A DNA stretch of 64,000 nt, taken from NCBI GenBank assembly GCA_047635695.1, contig JBLILN010000001.1:62001-126000 (forward strand). The letters are read 5' to 3'. This DNA is from UBA2136 sp047635695. Its GTDB lineage: Bacteria; Pseudomonadota; Alphaproteobacteria; UBA2136. Shown here one piece after another: positions 15,791-23,743 of this stretch (positions are counted from its first letter, which is position 1; each line of letters opens with the position of its first letter). A model generated the notes under the pieces. It was not told where the DNA came from. It saw only the letters and a list, made by a program, of their open reading frames with translations, and searched no databases. The position numbers were made by a program, and so were the translations under genes.

Positions 15791-16120
15791 TTAATTTTCA
15801 GTGGGTTCTAAGGGCTTTGTCCACGCAATAGCGATGGTATAAACTTGCTTTTTCCAGAACCAAGAACCTGTTTGCGTATGGCTTACGTGTGCCGATATAT
15901 CGGTTAGGTTTAATTTAGAAATTTTATTTTGAACATAGTCATCGTAAGCTTGGCGAAGTTCTTCTGTTTTTGCGTGGTTGTTAAATTTAAATTCCAATGC
16001 AAGGTAGCTACCGAGAGAGCTTTCGTCTCTAGTGTTTTCCTGTATTTCAATGAGGTTGCTGTCTATTCTGACTTTACCATGGGCTTCATCGATAACAATG
16101 CTATTTGTAATTTTAGACAT
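15791..16120 (-). CDS. Orphan protein with GSWFWKK motif, last of a three-gene operon
   Basis: A 109-residue protein, unknown function. Predicted beta-rich N-terminus (SIVIDEAHGKVRIDSN, about 7-22), a long helix (EELRQAYDDYVQNKISKL, about 53-70), a strand with DISAHVSHTQ, and a C-terminal hairpin GSWFWKKQVYTIAIAW (about 86-101). The Trp-rich turn and its position match the 13017-13274 and 16130-16513 products. It starts 9 nt after its upstream neighbour with GGAG 8 nt before the ATG. Confidence 0.7.
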   Translation of the reverse strand: MSKITNSIVIDEAHGKVRIDSNLIEIQENTRDESSLGSYLALEFKFNNHAKTEELRQAYDDYVQNKISKLNLTDISAHVSHTQTGSWFWKKQVYTIAIAWTKPLEPTEN

Positions 16121-16129
16121 AATTTTCTC

Positions 16130-16513
16130 CTAAATTTCAGTTTCAACATCAGTGATGTCGGACGTTCTTTTAATAGCGTTGACTTCAAGAACAAAAAAAT
16201 GTTCTTTCCACCATAAAATTCCAGTAGAGAGAATGCTTACGCTAGACTTTATTTCCATCTTCAAGTTTTGATTTTCAATATGAGTTTTTAGGTGATCTTC
16301 TAACATTTCAGCTTTAATTTCGGGGTAGCTGCAGTTATTAAAAAAATGTGAATATTTTAAATATTTTGAGCCAAAGCCTGAGCGGTGGTCAAAATCACTC
16401 AGCTTTTCAACTATTTCTTCTATATAGTTATACTCTTCTTTAGAAAGCCTTATAACGCTTTCATTGAAGGAACGGGCGCATCGTGGCTCAGTTATATTCA
16501 TCGATTTCTTCAT
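16130..16513 (-). CDS. Orphan protein with ILWWKE motif, middle of a three-gene operon
   Basis: A 127-residue protein of unknown function. The N-terminal half is helical (VIRLSKEEYNYIEEIVEKL, about 20-38); the C-terminal half has a helix (EMLEDHLKTHIENQNL), a strand (MEIKSSVSIL) and the turn TGILWWKEHFFVLEV (about 96-110), aligning with the downstream gene's TGSWFWKKQVYTIAI. The ATG overlaps the stop of the preceding gene (ATGA), a sign of translational coupling, and its SD GGGAG lies within a weak hairpin. Confidence 0.7.
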   Translation of the reverse strand: MKKSMNITEPRCARSFNESVIRLSKEEYNYIEEIVEKLSDFDHRSGFGSKYLKYSHFFNNCSYPEIKAEMLEDHLKTHIENQNLKMEIKSSVSILSTGILWWKEHFFVLEVNAIKRTSDITDVETEI

Positions 16514-16962
16514 AATTTTCTCCCTGCTGGAGGTGGTGAGCTGGGCTTTTTATCGCCTAAAAATTTAGTTAGGGTGTCGGCGCTGTTGGGTTTGGGTAAT
16601 TGAACCTCGAATACAAAAAGGTAACTATTGGTGAGAAATGTAAATAAGATAAAATCTTTGCGCTGACGTTGCTTAAAAAAATCTATTACTATAATGCCTT
16701 TGTTTATAAGTTGTTGGACTAATGTATCCTCAAATAAATTTGCTTTATTAATAGGGCAGGCGCGGTCACTGAAATTTGCGCTCATATAAACGTATTCAGA
16801 TACATCTTTAGACGTCTTTAATTCTTTTAAAGCAGTTTCAGCGAATTCATCAATGGAATCAGTGTCTTTTATGCTCATTAAGGGTTTTTTGTCGCCCTTT
16901 TGTTTTTTGATATTGGTTATAGTATTACCCTCCGTTAAAGGGTGTTTTGATTTTGAAATCAT
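16510..16962 (-). CDS. Orphan protein, first of a three-gene operon
   Basis: A 150-residue protein. ATG at 16962 (MISKSKHPLTEG) is preferred over the reading from 17052 since AAGGAG is 8 nt upstream. Predicted: a basic disordered N-terminus (to about 25), a helical middle (SIDEFAETALKELKTSKDV, about 38-56), then a helix-strand-strand unit (FEDTLVQQLINKGIIVIDFF and FILFTFLTNSYLFVFEVQL) and a basic Pro-rich tail. The helix-strand-strand unit resembles that of the two downstream products but without the Trp pair, so it may be a more distant member of the same family. Function unknown. Confidence 0.65.
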   Translation of the reverse strand: MISKSKHPLTEGNTITNIKKQKGDKKPLMSIKDTDSIDEFAETALKELKTSKDVSEYVYMSANFSDRACPINKANLFEDTLVQQLINKGIIVIDFFKQRQRKDFILFTFLTNSYLFVFEVQLPKPNSADTLTKFLGDKKPSSPPPAGRKL

Positions 16963-16968
16963 AAATTT

Positions 16969-16983
16969 TCTCCTTATGGGAGA
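16969..16983 (-). promoter_or_regulatory. Hairpin sequestering the ribosome binding site
   Basis: Minus-strand TCTCC-CATAA-GGAGA, a perfect 5-bp stem that buries the GGAG SD of the 16510-16962 gene. Near-identical to the element at 63876-63888. Confidence 0.55.
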
Positions 16984-16989
16984 TGTATG

Positions 16990-17010
16990 GTCACTATGAA
17001 AAATAGTGAC
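16990..17010. repeat. Perfect inverted repeat in the 5' leader of the orphan operon
   Basis: Arms GTCACTAT and ATAGTGAC (8 bp each) flank a 5-nt spacer, between the inferred promoter and the SD hairpin of the 16510-16962 gene. It could be an RNA hairpin or a dimeric operator. Confidence 0.65.
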
Positions 17011-17040
17011 GTATAAAAAGAATATGTGTGTATGTTGTGT

Positions 17041-17069
17041 ACAATATGGCATTTATACTGCTTTTTCAA
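17041..17069 (-). promoter_or_regulatory. Sigma-70-like promoter of the three-gene orphan operon
   Basis: Minus-strand TTGAAA (17064-17069) and TATTGT (17041-17046) separated by 17 nt, with ACACAACATACACACAT downstream at the expected start of transcription. Confidence 0.45.
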
Positions 17070-17199
17070 GTGTTTTATGTAAGCTTTTTAGTAAAATTGC
17101 TTGCATATACTTTTTTTTATGTTACTTTCGCTTTACCTGCATGCGTCGGAATGTATGTTGGCTTGTGATTAATCTCTCTTATATTGAGGAAAATGGAAA

Positions 17200-17415
17200 A
17201 TGAAAACAGGTATCCACCCAGACTACCACACTCTTAACATTGTTATGACTGATGGCACAAAATTTACAACACGCTCAACATACGGTAAAGATGGTGACGA
17301 AATGCGTCTACAAGTAGACCCATTGACACACCCAGCTTACACAGGTAAACGCCGTGAGCTAGATACTGAAGGTCGCGTAGATAAATTCCGTAACCGTTAT
17401 GGTATGAAAAAATAA
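17200..17415 (+). CDS. rpmE: 50S ribosomal protein L31
   Basis: A 71-residue L31 with the diagnostic MKTGIHPDYHTLNIVMTDG start, STYGKDGDEMRLQVDPLTHPAYTGK middle (within 26-50) and RVDKFRNRYG end (about 59-68). It lacks the Cys quartet of zinc-binding L31, so it is the cysteine-free type usual in alphaproteobacteria. GAGGAAAATGGAAA precedes the ATG. It sits alone with its own terminator inside the flagellar block. Confidence 0.97.
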   Translation: MKTGIHPDYHTLNIVMTDGTKFTTRSTYGKDGDEMRLQVDPLTHPAYTGKRRELDTEGRVDKFRNRYGMKK

Positions 17416-17430
17416 GTCTTTCTTATTTAA

Positions 17431-17455
17431 AAGAGCCCTTCGGGGCTCTTTTTTT
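17431..17455 (+). terminator. Intrinsic terminator after rpmE
   Basis: Perfect 8-bp stem AAGAGCCC / GGGCTCTT with TTCG loop and seven T. Confidence 0.92.
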
Positions 17456-17490
17456 ATGGATACTATTGAATGGTTACCTATCTGCTACCC

Positions 17491-17520
17491 ACAAAAAAAA
17501 CCGCCAGAAGGCGGTTTTTT
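17491..17520. terminator. Bidirectional terminator between rpmE and cheW
   Basis: AAAACCGCC / GGCGGTTTT around AGAA, with A and T runs on both sides; ends cheW on the minus strand. Confidence 0.88.
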
Positions 17521-17532
17521 AATAGGATTTTT

Positions 17533-18069
17533 TTAGTGCTCTAGGGATGACAAATTTTCCATTTCATCATTGCTAAATACTTTAAGCAGATCAACCAGAA
17601 TAATCATCTTCTCGTCGTAATGTGCAATACCTTGAATATATTCAGCGCCAATACCACTTGAAACAATTTGCGGTGCTGCATTGACAGTTTCTTCAGGAAT
17701 ACGTAGAACTTCGTTCACGCCATCCACAATTAAACCGATCAGGTTGTTGTTAATTTCAACAACAACAATGCGCGTGTCGTCATTTGCTTCAGAACTTTCG
17801 AGGTTAAAGCGCTTGCGTAAGTCAATAACGGGTAAAATTTGACCGCGTAAGTTAATAACACCTTCAACAAAGCTAGGTGAGTGCGGCACAGGTGTCACTT
17901 CAACCATACGGATAATTTCGCGTACATCTAAAATAGGTAGGCCAAATTCTTCGCCGACAAGGTTGAAAGTTACAAGCTGTAAAAGAACGTCGCTAGATCT
18001 GGCGCTTCGGTCAGAATGGTTATGTGTTGAGAGCTCATTTTTGTTTTTTTGTTCTACAATTGCGTTCAT
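17533..18069 (-). CDS. cheW: Chemotaxis coupling protein CheW
   Basis: Adaptor that bridges chemoreceptors and the CheA kinase. The 178-residue reading (start MNAIVEQ at 18069) has a 30-residue polar N-terminal extension before the CheW fold, which begins LQLVTFNLVGEEFGLPI (about 31-47). Conserved motifs follow: VREIIRMVEVTPVPHSPSFV, GVINLRGQILPVIDLR (about 73-88), and VDGVNEVLRI near 118. A longer start at 18117 is possible. AAGGAAAG lies 14 nt before the chosen ATG. No cheA is visible in the window. Confidence 0.93.
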   Translation of the reverse strand: MNAIVEQKNKNELSTHNHSDRSARSSDVLLQLVTFNLVGEEFGLPILDVREIIRMVEVTPVPHSPSFVEGVINLRGQILPVIDLRKRFNLESSEANDDTRIVVVEINNNLIGLIVDGVNEVLRIPEETVNAAPQIVSSGIGAEYIQGIAHYDEKMIILVDLLKVFSNDEMENLSSLEH

Positions 18070-18292
18070 AGATGTGCTGCTTTCCTTAAAATTGCTTATT
18101 TTACTTTTTTTATGCATAGAAAAATATATCTTCTCATAAATATATGGTGATCGGAAAGGTAAATTTCAATGTCACGGTCTAAATATTATCAGATTTCTTT
18201 ATTCATTATATGAAGTATGCCATAATATTATTGAATTTACGGCTAAGAAATTCAAAAAAATAAAATTTTTATAAATTAAACAGGCTGTTTTT

Positions 18293-19639
18293 ATGTCAGA
18301 TGTATTTCAAGATCTATCTAAGCAAATTTTAACACTTAACAAAGTGAAGTTTTTTGGCTCTGTTGTGAGTGCAAGTGGGCTTTTGTTAACATGTGAAGGC
18401 GTTGAAAAAACAACAATTGGTAGCCGCTGTTCAGTGGAAGATGTTTCGGGTGAGAAATGCGCCGCTGAAGTTGTGGGCTACAAAGATGGCCAAGTGCTTA
18501 TTATGCCTTACGGATCCATGGAAGGTTTTGGCCCTGGTTGTCGCGTCTATGTTGAAAATATGAAGTTGAGTGTTTTCATTAACGACAGCTTTAAAGGACG
18601 TGTGATTAACGCATTGGGCGAACCTATTGATGGTAAAGGCCCATTAAGATCAGGTGGTGTAGAATGTGCCTTGAAGCGTAAGCCACCATCACCGGGCATG
18701 CGTAAAGCTGTCGGTAAAAAGCTTGATGTGGGCGTACGCGCACTCAACACATTCGTACCAATCTGTGAAGGGCAGCGTCTTGGTGTTTTTTCAGGTTCTG
18801 GTGTTGGTAAGTCGGTTCTTATGTCGATGATGGCTAAATTTTGTGAGGCTGAAATTAACGTTATTGGTCTTGTTGGCGAACGTGGTCGTGAGGTTAAAGA
18901 ATTTATTGAAAAAAACTTAGGCAAGGACGGCTTAAAAAATTCCGTTGTCATTGTCGCTTCGGGTGACGAAGCGCCACTAATGCGCCGCCAAGCAGCTTAT
19001 ATGACCATGGCTGTAGCAGAGTATTTCCGTGATGAAGGCAAAAAAGTGATGTTGTTTATGGACAGCGTGACAAGGTTTGCCTTCGCACAGCGTGAAGTAG
19101 GTTTAAGTGCTGGAGAACCGCCAACAACACGTGGTTTTACACCTTCTGTTTTTTCAGAATTACCAAGGCTTTTAGAACGTGCAGGGCAGGGCGAGGAAGG
19201 TTGCGAAGGCTCTATTACAGCTATTTTCACTGTCCTTGTAGAAGGTGGTGATATGGACGAACCTGTGGCAGATGCTGTGCGTGGTATTGTTGATGGTCAT
19301 ATTTTACTTGATAGATCTTTGGCCGAACGTGGCCACTTTCCCGCTATCCAAGTTTTGAAATCGGTTAGCCGAATGCTACCAGATTGCCATAACGCAGGAG
19401 AGCTTAAATTAATGCAGCGTGCACGCGATTTACTGGCAACTTATAACGATATGGAAGAGCTAATTCGCTTAGGCGCTTATGCAAAAGGCAGCGATATTAA
19501 AGTGGATGAGGCTATTTTTTATTATGATAAAATTGAAGCTTTTTTGAAGCAACTTCATAATGAAAAAATGGATGTGGATACTGGGTTTGCTTTGTTGGCA
19601 AATGTTTTGAAAGACACTATTGTTAATGAAAATTCATAG
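18293..19639 (+). CDS. fliI: Flagellar export ATPase FliI
   Basis: Hexameric ATPase of the flagellar type III export gate, related to F1-beta. The 448-residue protein has the N-terminal beta-barrel, the P-loop FSGSGVGKSVL (about 165-175), VGERGREVKEFIE (about 195-207), Walker B VMLFMDSVTRFA (about 251-262) and EPPTTRGFTPSVFSELPRL (about 275-293), which distinguishes FliI from F1 subunits. It is followed 9 nt later by fliJ. A longer A-rich leader precedes the ATG, and no strong SD is seen. Confidence 0.97.
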   Translation: MSDVFQDLSKQILTLNKVKFFGSVVSASGLLLTCEGVEKTTIGSRCSVEDVSGEKCAAEVVGYKDGQVLIMPYGSMEGFGPGCRVYVENMKLSVFINDSFKGRVINALGEPIDGKGPLRSGGVECALKRKPPSPGMRKAVGKKLDVGVRALNTFVPICEGQRLGVFSGSGVGKSVLMSMMAKFCEAEINVIGLVGERGREVKEFIEKNLGKDGLKNSVVIVASGDEAPLMRRQAAYMTMAVAEYFRDEGKKVMLFMDSVTRFAFAQREVGLSAGEPPTTRGFTPSVFSELPRLLERAGQGEEGCEGSITAIFTVLVEGGDMDEPVADAVRGIVDGHILLDRSLAERGHFPAIQVLKSVSRMLPDCHNAGELKLMQRARDLLATYNDMEELIRLGAYAKGSDIKVDEAIFYYDKIEAFLKQLHNEKMDVDTGFALLANVLKDTIVNENS

Positions 19640-19648
19640 GCTTGCATT

Positions 19649-20068
19649 ATGAAAACACTTGAAACACTTTTAAAAATAGCGAGCAAAAAAGTTGAAGAAA
19701 GCCATGAGGATATTGGTAAGCTTCTACATGTTATGCAGAATATGGACAAGCGTCAGGCGGACCTAAATTCCGGTATAGAGAGTGAATATGAAGTTGCCAC
19801 TATGGGGAATGACTCAGCCCTATTGAGCTTTGCTGGCGCTTTTTCATTGAAGTCAAACGATGAGATTCTCGATATAAAACAAGCGAGAATTGACGCACAA
19901 AAATTAATGGCCAAAAAACGTGAGCTATTACGCCAGAGGTTTGCCGAGCAAAAAAGATATGAAATTTTACTTGATCGTAAACGTGTCGAGCTTAAAAAAG
20001 AGCGTCAAAAAAAGCAGCAGGCTGAACTCGATGACTTAAGTATAATGCGCCAACAAACTAAAGGCTAA
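19649..20068 (+). CDS. fliJ: Flagellar export protein FliJ
   Basis: A 139-residue coiled-coil protein, the central stalk and chaperone escort that partners FliI. Almost all of the sequence is helical: KTLETLLKIASKKVEESHED (2-21) and a long basic helix with AEQKRYEILLDRKRVELKKE (about 99-118). Fit to the FliJ family is by length, composition and position directly after fliI. It ends one base before the stop of the convergent gene at 20070. Confidence 0.88.
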   Translation: MKTLETLLKIASKKVEESHEDIGKLLHVMQNMDKRQADLNSGIESEYEVATMGNDSALLSFAGAFSLKSNDEILDIKQARIDAQKLMAKKRELLRQRFAEQKRYEILLDRKRVELKKERQKKQQAELDDLSIMRQQTKG

Positions 20069-20069
20069 C

Positions 20070-20441
20070 CTAGGCTTTAAGTAAGGCCACTAATTCTTCT
20101 GGTATGGCATAATTTGGCTGTTTTTTGATAGTCTGTACACGCTGTACAAGCCCTGTTTTGTGATGGATACGGATATCCATGGCAATATAATAAGGTAGCA
20201 CTTCATTATAAAATATACTTAACATCTGGCTTGAAACAATTTCAGGAGTACTTTTTTCATGCCCTGTTTGTGATTTTTTAAACCAGTCTACAAATGTTTT
20301 TTCGGTGATAATTTCTCGGTCGGGAATATACTGAATCAGTACACTCGCATCGTCAAAATTTAAAAACCCAAGTTGTTTAAAACTTAATACAACACTTTCA
20401 CCACGTAAGGGGTTTGAAATTTGCTTATTCTTAAGCGGCAT
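20070..20441 (-). CDS. Hypothetical protein after cheR
   Basis: A 123-residue protein I cannot place. The sequence is mixed alpha-beta, with GESVVLSFKQLGFLNFDD (about 14-31), an acidic-aromatic middle and MLSIFYNEVLPYYIAMDIR (about 73-91). There is no signal peptide. It starts 18 nt after cheR with no terminator between, so it is probably co-transcribed from the fliK promoter. Its 3' end is only one base from that of fliJ. Flagellar or chemotaxis involvement is suggested by position alone. Confidence 0.7.
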   Translation of the reverse strand: MPLKNKQISNPLRGESVVLSFKQLGFLNFDDASVLIQYIPDREIITEKTFVDWFKKSQTGHEKSTPEIVSSQMLSIFYNEVLPYYIAMDIRIHHKTGLVQRVQTIKKQPNYAIPEELVALLKA

Positions 20442-20459
20442 TTTATCTCTGCTTTCTCA

Positions 20460-21389
20460 TTACAAGCGTGACTTCTCTGTACCTGGAGGAGCTTTGGCGT
20501 AAGCGTGTGCTTGGCTATGTTCTTTGAGTGATTTAAATATATGTCTTTGGCTGTAAAGGTTTTCACTGTGCCCCGCAATTAAAAACCCATCTTCAACGAT
20601 AGAATTGTAAATGTTTCTTAAGGCGACTTCTTTTGACGCATCGTCGAAATAAATGAGAACATTACGGCAAAACGCAAAGTCAAACTTGCCAATCATGCGA
20701 ATACGGTCTGCATCCATCAGGTTACATTCCTGGAATTTAACCATATTACGTATATCTTGTTTAAGTGTATGTGTGTGACCATCAGTTGACGTTGTAAAGT
20801 TTTGCGCAAGCATATTGGTAGGAATGTTACGGATACCATACTTTCTATATTCAGCTTTTTTTGCTTTTTCAATTGCATCGCGGCAAATATCGGTCCCGAT
20901 AATTTTAAATTGCATGCCACGTGCTTCAGCAAGGTTTAAAATTTGCAATGCCATTGTGTAAGCTTCGTCACCAGTAGATGAAGCACAGCTCCACAGTCTT
21001 ATTTTGTTTTTACCCTCAGCCTTACGTTTACGAATAAGGGGGATAAGAAACTCTTTTTCGAATATTTCAAGCTGCGGCTGATTTCTAAAAAAGAAGGTTT
21101 CGTTAATTGTAATTTCGTCCATCAATTTATGATTTTCAGTTTGCTTGGCAGAAGCTGTATTTAAGAAGTTAAAATATTCGTCAAAGCCCTTTAGGCCTAG
21201 ATCTTCATAACGTTTTTGCAATTTTGAAGATAAAAAGTAATTTTTTGATATTTGAAAGCGAATGCCACAAATTGTGTAAATAAATTTACTGAATTTTTCA
21301 AACTCATGGTCAGAAAGTGTCTTTTTTTCTGAACCCGCGACTTTGCTTATTTCCTGTCTTCTTTGTCTGGCTGCTTCGAGTAAACTCAA
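20460..21389 (-). CDS. cheR: Chemotaxis protein methyltransferase CheR
   Basis: Methylates glutamates on chemoreceptors using SAM. The N-terminal all-helical CheR_N domain (about 25-95; FSKFIYTICGIRFQISKNYF) precedes DEITINETFFFRNQPQLEIF (about 90-109), the SAM-binding IRLWSCASSTGDEAYTMA (about 124-141), IIGTDICRDAIEKA and FDFAFCRNVLIYFDD (about 232-246). The C-terminus ends HSENLYSQRH plus a short tail. It lies about 107 nt after fliK and is 309 residues, slightly longer than average because of its N-terminal 25 residues. Confidence 0.95.
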   Translation of the reverse strand: MSLLEAARQRRQEISKVAGSEKKTLSDHEFEKFSKFIYTICGIRFQISKNYFLSSKLQKRYEDLGLKGFDEYFNFLNTASAKQTENHKLMDEITINETFFFRNQPQLEIFEKEFLIPLIRKRKAEGKNKIRLWSCASSTGDEAYTMALQILNLAEARGMQFKIIGTDICRDAIEKAKKAEYRKYGIRNIPTNMLAQNFTTSTDGHTHTLKQDIRNMVKFQECNLMDADRIRMIGKFDFAFCRNVLIYFDDASKEVALRNIYNSIVEDGFLIAGHSENLYSQRHIFKSLKEHSQAHAYAKAPPGTEKSRL

Positions 21390-21496
21390 GTGTGAAAATC
21401 TCTTTTTTTATTATTTCATTGCAGTGATTGATGTAATTTCCTGCTGTATATATTTTGGGGGCATTGCTTGCTAAAAACAAGTACAAAATTAATATT

Positions 21497-23611
21497 TTAT
21501 ATTGTTACCTTGTATTGGTGTGCTTTATTTACGATCAAAGATAACGGTTTTTCTGCATGCGCCTGTTCTTTTTTAATGTGAATATCACCCGTCATATCTA
21601 GCTTTTCTAAGGTTTGTCTAACAACTGATTTTATACCCTGTACATGTTCTTCTTCTAAAGGTGTACCTGTGCTTAGTTTAAGCTGAATATCACTTTTTTG
21701 TACAAGGCCATCAATTTGAATGGCACCCATGGCTGTTAACTCTAGGTGGACAATAAACCGTGTGTTCTCAGCATGACCATCCTCATCTTCTTGATTGTGC
21801 CAGAAAAAACCACCTTGCCTGGGGTCAGCGTCCTCGCCTTCTAAATAAGGGAAAAGTAGGGCACGCCAACTTTCTGGTTGTTCGCTATTTTTTTGTGTGG
21901 TGGCTTGTAAATTTTTTATATCTGCTGAAAAATCGATTCCCAGTGCCTTAAGTAAGTTTAATGTTTCTTCGCCTGCAAGGCGCTTCATGGACTTTGTGTT
22001 GACGGCATCAATAAAGCTTATCAAATTCGGTAAAAAAGTTTCTTTTTCTAAATTAGGTAAGTTGTTTTTCAATTGCTGTCCATCGCTGGGGCTTGCATAT
22101 TTGAGAGCATTTAAACTTTTAAGGAGTGTGCTCCACTTGTTGGCCATATGGGTGAGTGTTATGGCCTGTGAAACGGTTTGCGGTATTTGTGTCTGAATAA
22201 TTTCTGGCACGCCGTCTTCTGCAATCATGACCGTTACTTTGGCACCAATAGGTATGGCTGTTTTTGCCTTCACGTCGATGATTTTACCGTCTGCGAATGA
22301 TAAAGTTATTTTACCATCGCCTTTTTGTTCTGTCACAGTGCCACTATGTTGGCTACCAGGTTTAAATGGAAGTTGGCTTTGTTGCTGATGATGTTCTTGT
22401 TGCCCTTTGGGCTGTATAAATGTTTGTGCGGAATGCCTAGAGCCTGTGGCTGTTTCGTTGTTTACTTTAATAACCTGCACGCCACCTGTTTTGTCTATTT
22501 TAATAGTCATTTCAGAACCTTCTGCTATATTTGTTTGGCTTGTTAGGGAGAGTTTTATACCACCTGACGTCACGGCTTTATGCGTAAATTGTGCTAAAGC
22601 CGTTGTTTTAACCTCACCAAGCGTCAATGTTTTTGTTTCAATTAAGTCGGGCTGTTTGACTGCACCTGATATTGTTTTTATGGTGAGCTCAGCACCTATG
22701 GGTAGGTTTTTTTCAAAGCCTGTGATTTTTGTGCTTAAAATGATGGACTGCGCTTGCGTGCTTGAAACTTGAGGTAAGACGACTTCTTTGGTGGCAAGTA
22801 CCGCGACATTTTTTGGTGGCGTGATATCTAGTATTTCACCTTTGCCTGATACGATGTTCATTTTAATAACGGTACCAGTTGGCACGACCGTTGGAAATTT
22901 GGCCTGAAAAGGCGGTATGTTTTTGAGGGCACCGTCAGAAGCCGTTATCGTTAACAGAGCGTTGTTTTGTGGTTGCAGTGTTTGCAACCCATTATCGGGT
23001 TTAGATACCACAACAGTGACAACACCGTTTGCATTTGCGAGTACTTGCCCTTTAGGTAAAGTGAGGGCAACTTTTTGTCCTATAAGTGGACGTAGCTGTT
23101 TGAAGGGATCATCTTTATGGACTTCTGCAACGTTTGTTGCGCTGGATTTTAACAATGCGTCCGTGAGTTGAGGTTTATTTTCTGCAAGAAGGGTAAGTTT
23201 GCTATTGGGTGCTGTATTTTTACCTTGTGTGAGTAAATCACCGAGCTGTTTGCCGCCCGCTTGCTTTTGTTGGTTAGACCCCATGTCTTGTTGTTTTTTA
23301 TCACTCGTTTCTTTGCTGAAATTATCAACAACCATGGCGGTTATTTTGTTCTCACCGCTTTTCATAGAGATGAATGAAATAGGGCTACCAATTTTAGGTG
23401 CAGGCGTTATTTTCGCTTGAAGGGTTTGACCGTCTTTCAGCTGAAGTTTGTAATGCCCGTTCGAGTATTTTTCAATCACTTTCGAATTGACTGTTTTACT
23501 CTGTAAAGATTTAGGAATGGGTTTGCTGAATTCAATTTTAGCATCGGCTGGTACTTTGCCACTTGAAGAACGTGGTACATGTGGTGCTAAGTCGTTATCA
23601 ATATGAACCAT
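21497..23611 (-). CDS. fliK: FliK-like flagellar hook-length control protein
   Basis: A 704-residue protein with a low-complexity Lys, Gln, Thr and Val-rich body and a compact conserved end. The end (about 620-695) reads TRFIVHLELTAMGAIQIDGL, then IQLKLSTG and KSVVRQTLEKLDM, matching the FliK C-terminal domain that interacts with the export gate. The long repetitive middle contains several SH3-like beta units of the form KITLSFADGKIIDVKAKTAI (for example near 430). Its promoter is of sigma-54 type. FliK proteins diverge strongly, so the name is supported by the C-terminus and the context. Confidence 0.82.
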   Translation of the reverse strand: MVHIDNDLAPHVPRSSSGKVPADAKIEFSKPIPKSLQSKTVNSKVIEKYSNGHYKLQLKDGQTLQAKITPAPKIGSPISFISMKSGENKITAMVVDNFSKETSDKKQQDMGSNQQKQAGGKQLGDLLTQGKNTAPNSKLTLLAENKPQLTDALLKSSATNVAEVHKDDPFKQLRPLIGQKVALTLPKGQVLANANGVVTVVVSKPDNGLQTLQPQNNALLTITASDGALKNIPPFQAKFPTVVPTGTVIKMNIVSGKGEILDITPPKNVAVLATKEVVLPQVSSTQAQSIILSTKITGFEKNLPIGAELTIKTISGAVKQPDLIETKTLTLGEVKTTALAQFTHKAVTSGGIKLSLTSQTNIAEGSEMTIKIDKTGGVQVIKVNNETATGSRHSAQTFIQPKGQQEHHQQQSQLPFKPGSQHSGTVTEQKGDGKITLSFADGKIIDVKAKTAIPIGAKVTVMIAEDGVPEIIQTQIPQTVSQAITLTHMANKWSTLLKSLNALKYASPSDGQQLKNNLPNLEKETFLPNLISFIDAVNTKSMKRLAGEETLNLLKALGIDFSADIKNLQATTQKNSEQPESWRALLFPYLEGEDADPRQGGFFWHNQEDEDGHAENTRFIVHLELTAMGAIQIDGLVQKSDIQLKLSTGTPLEEEHVQGIKSVVRQTLEKLDMTGDIHIKKEQAHAEKPLSLIVNKAHQYKVTI

Positions 23612-23656
23612 ATATACCTAAACCTTTTATCTGTTGCTTATATTCTTATGTTATAT

Positions 23657-23673
23657 GGCAAAAAGAGTGCCAA
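23657..23673 (-). promoter_or_regulatory. Sigma-54 promoter upstream of fliK
   Basis: Minus-strand TTGGCACTCTTTTTGCC: TGGCAC plus TTGC with 10 nt between GG and GC, about 45 nt before the fliK ATG. Confidence 0.8.
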
Positions 23674-23743
23674 GCAAACGCTAGACACTCAATTTAACAT
23701 GCATAAAAATAGGATAAAAGCGAATTATGGAAAACGCCTTTGC

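Noticed and set aside
16510..17052. Longer version of the first orphan-operon protein with a 30-residue hydrophobic N-terminus
   Set aside because: The extension runs through the promoter, inverted repeat and SD hairpin; ATG at 16962 has the proper SD.
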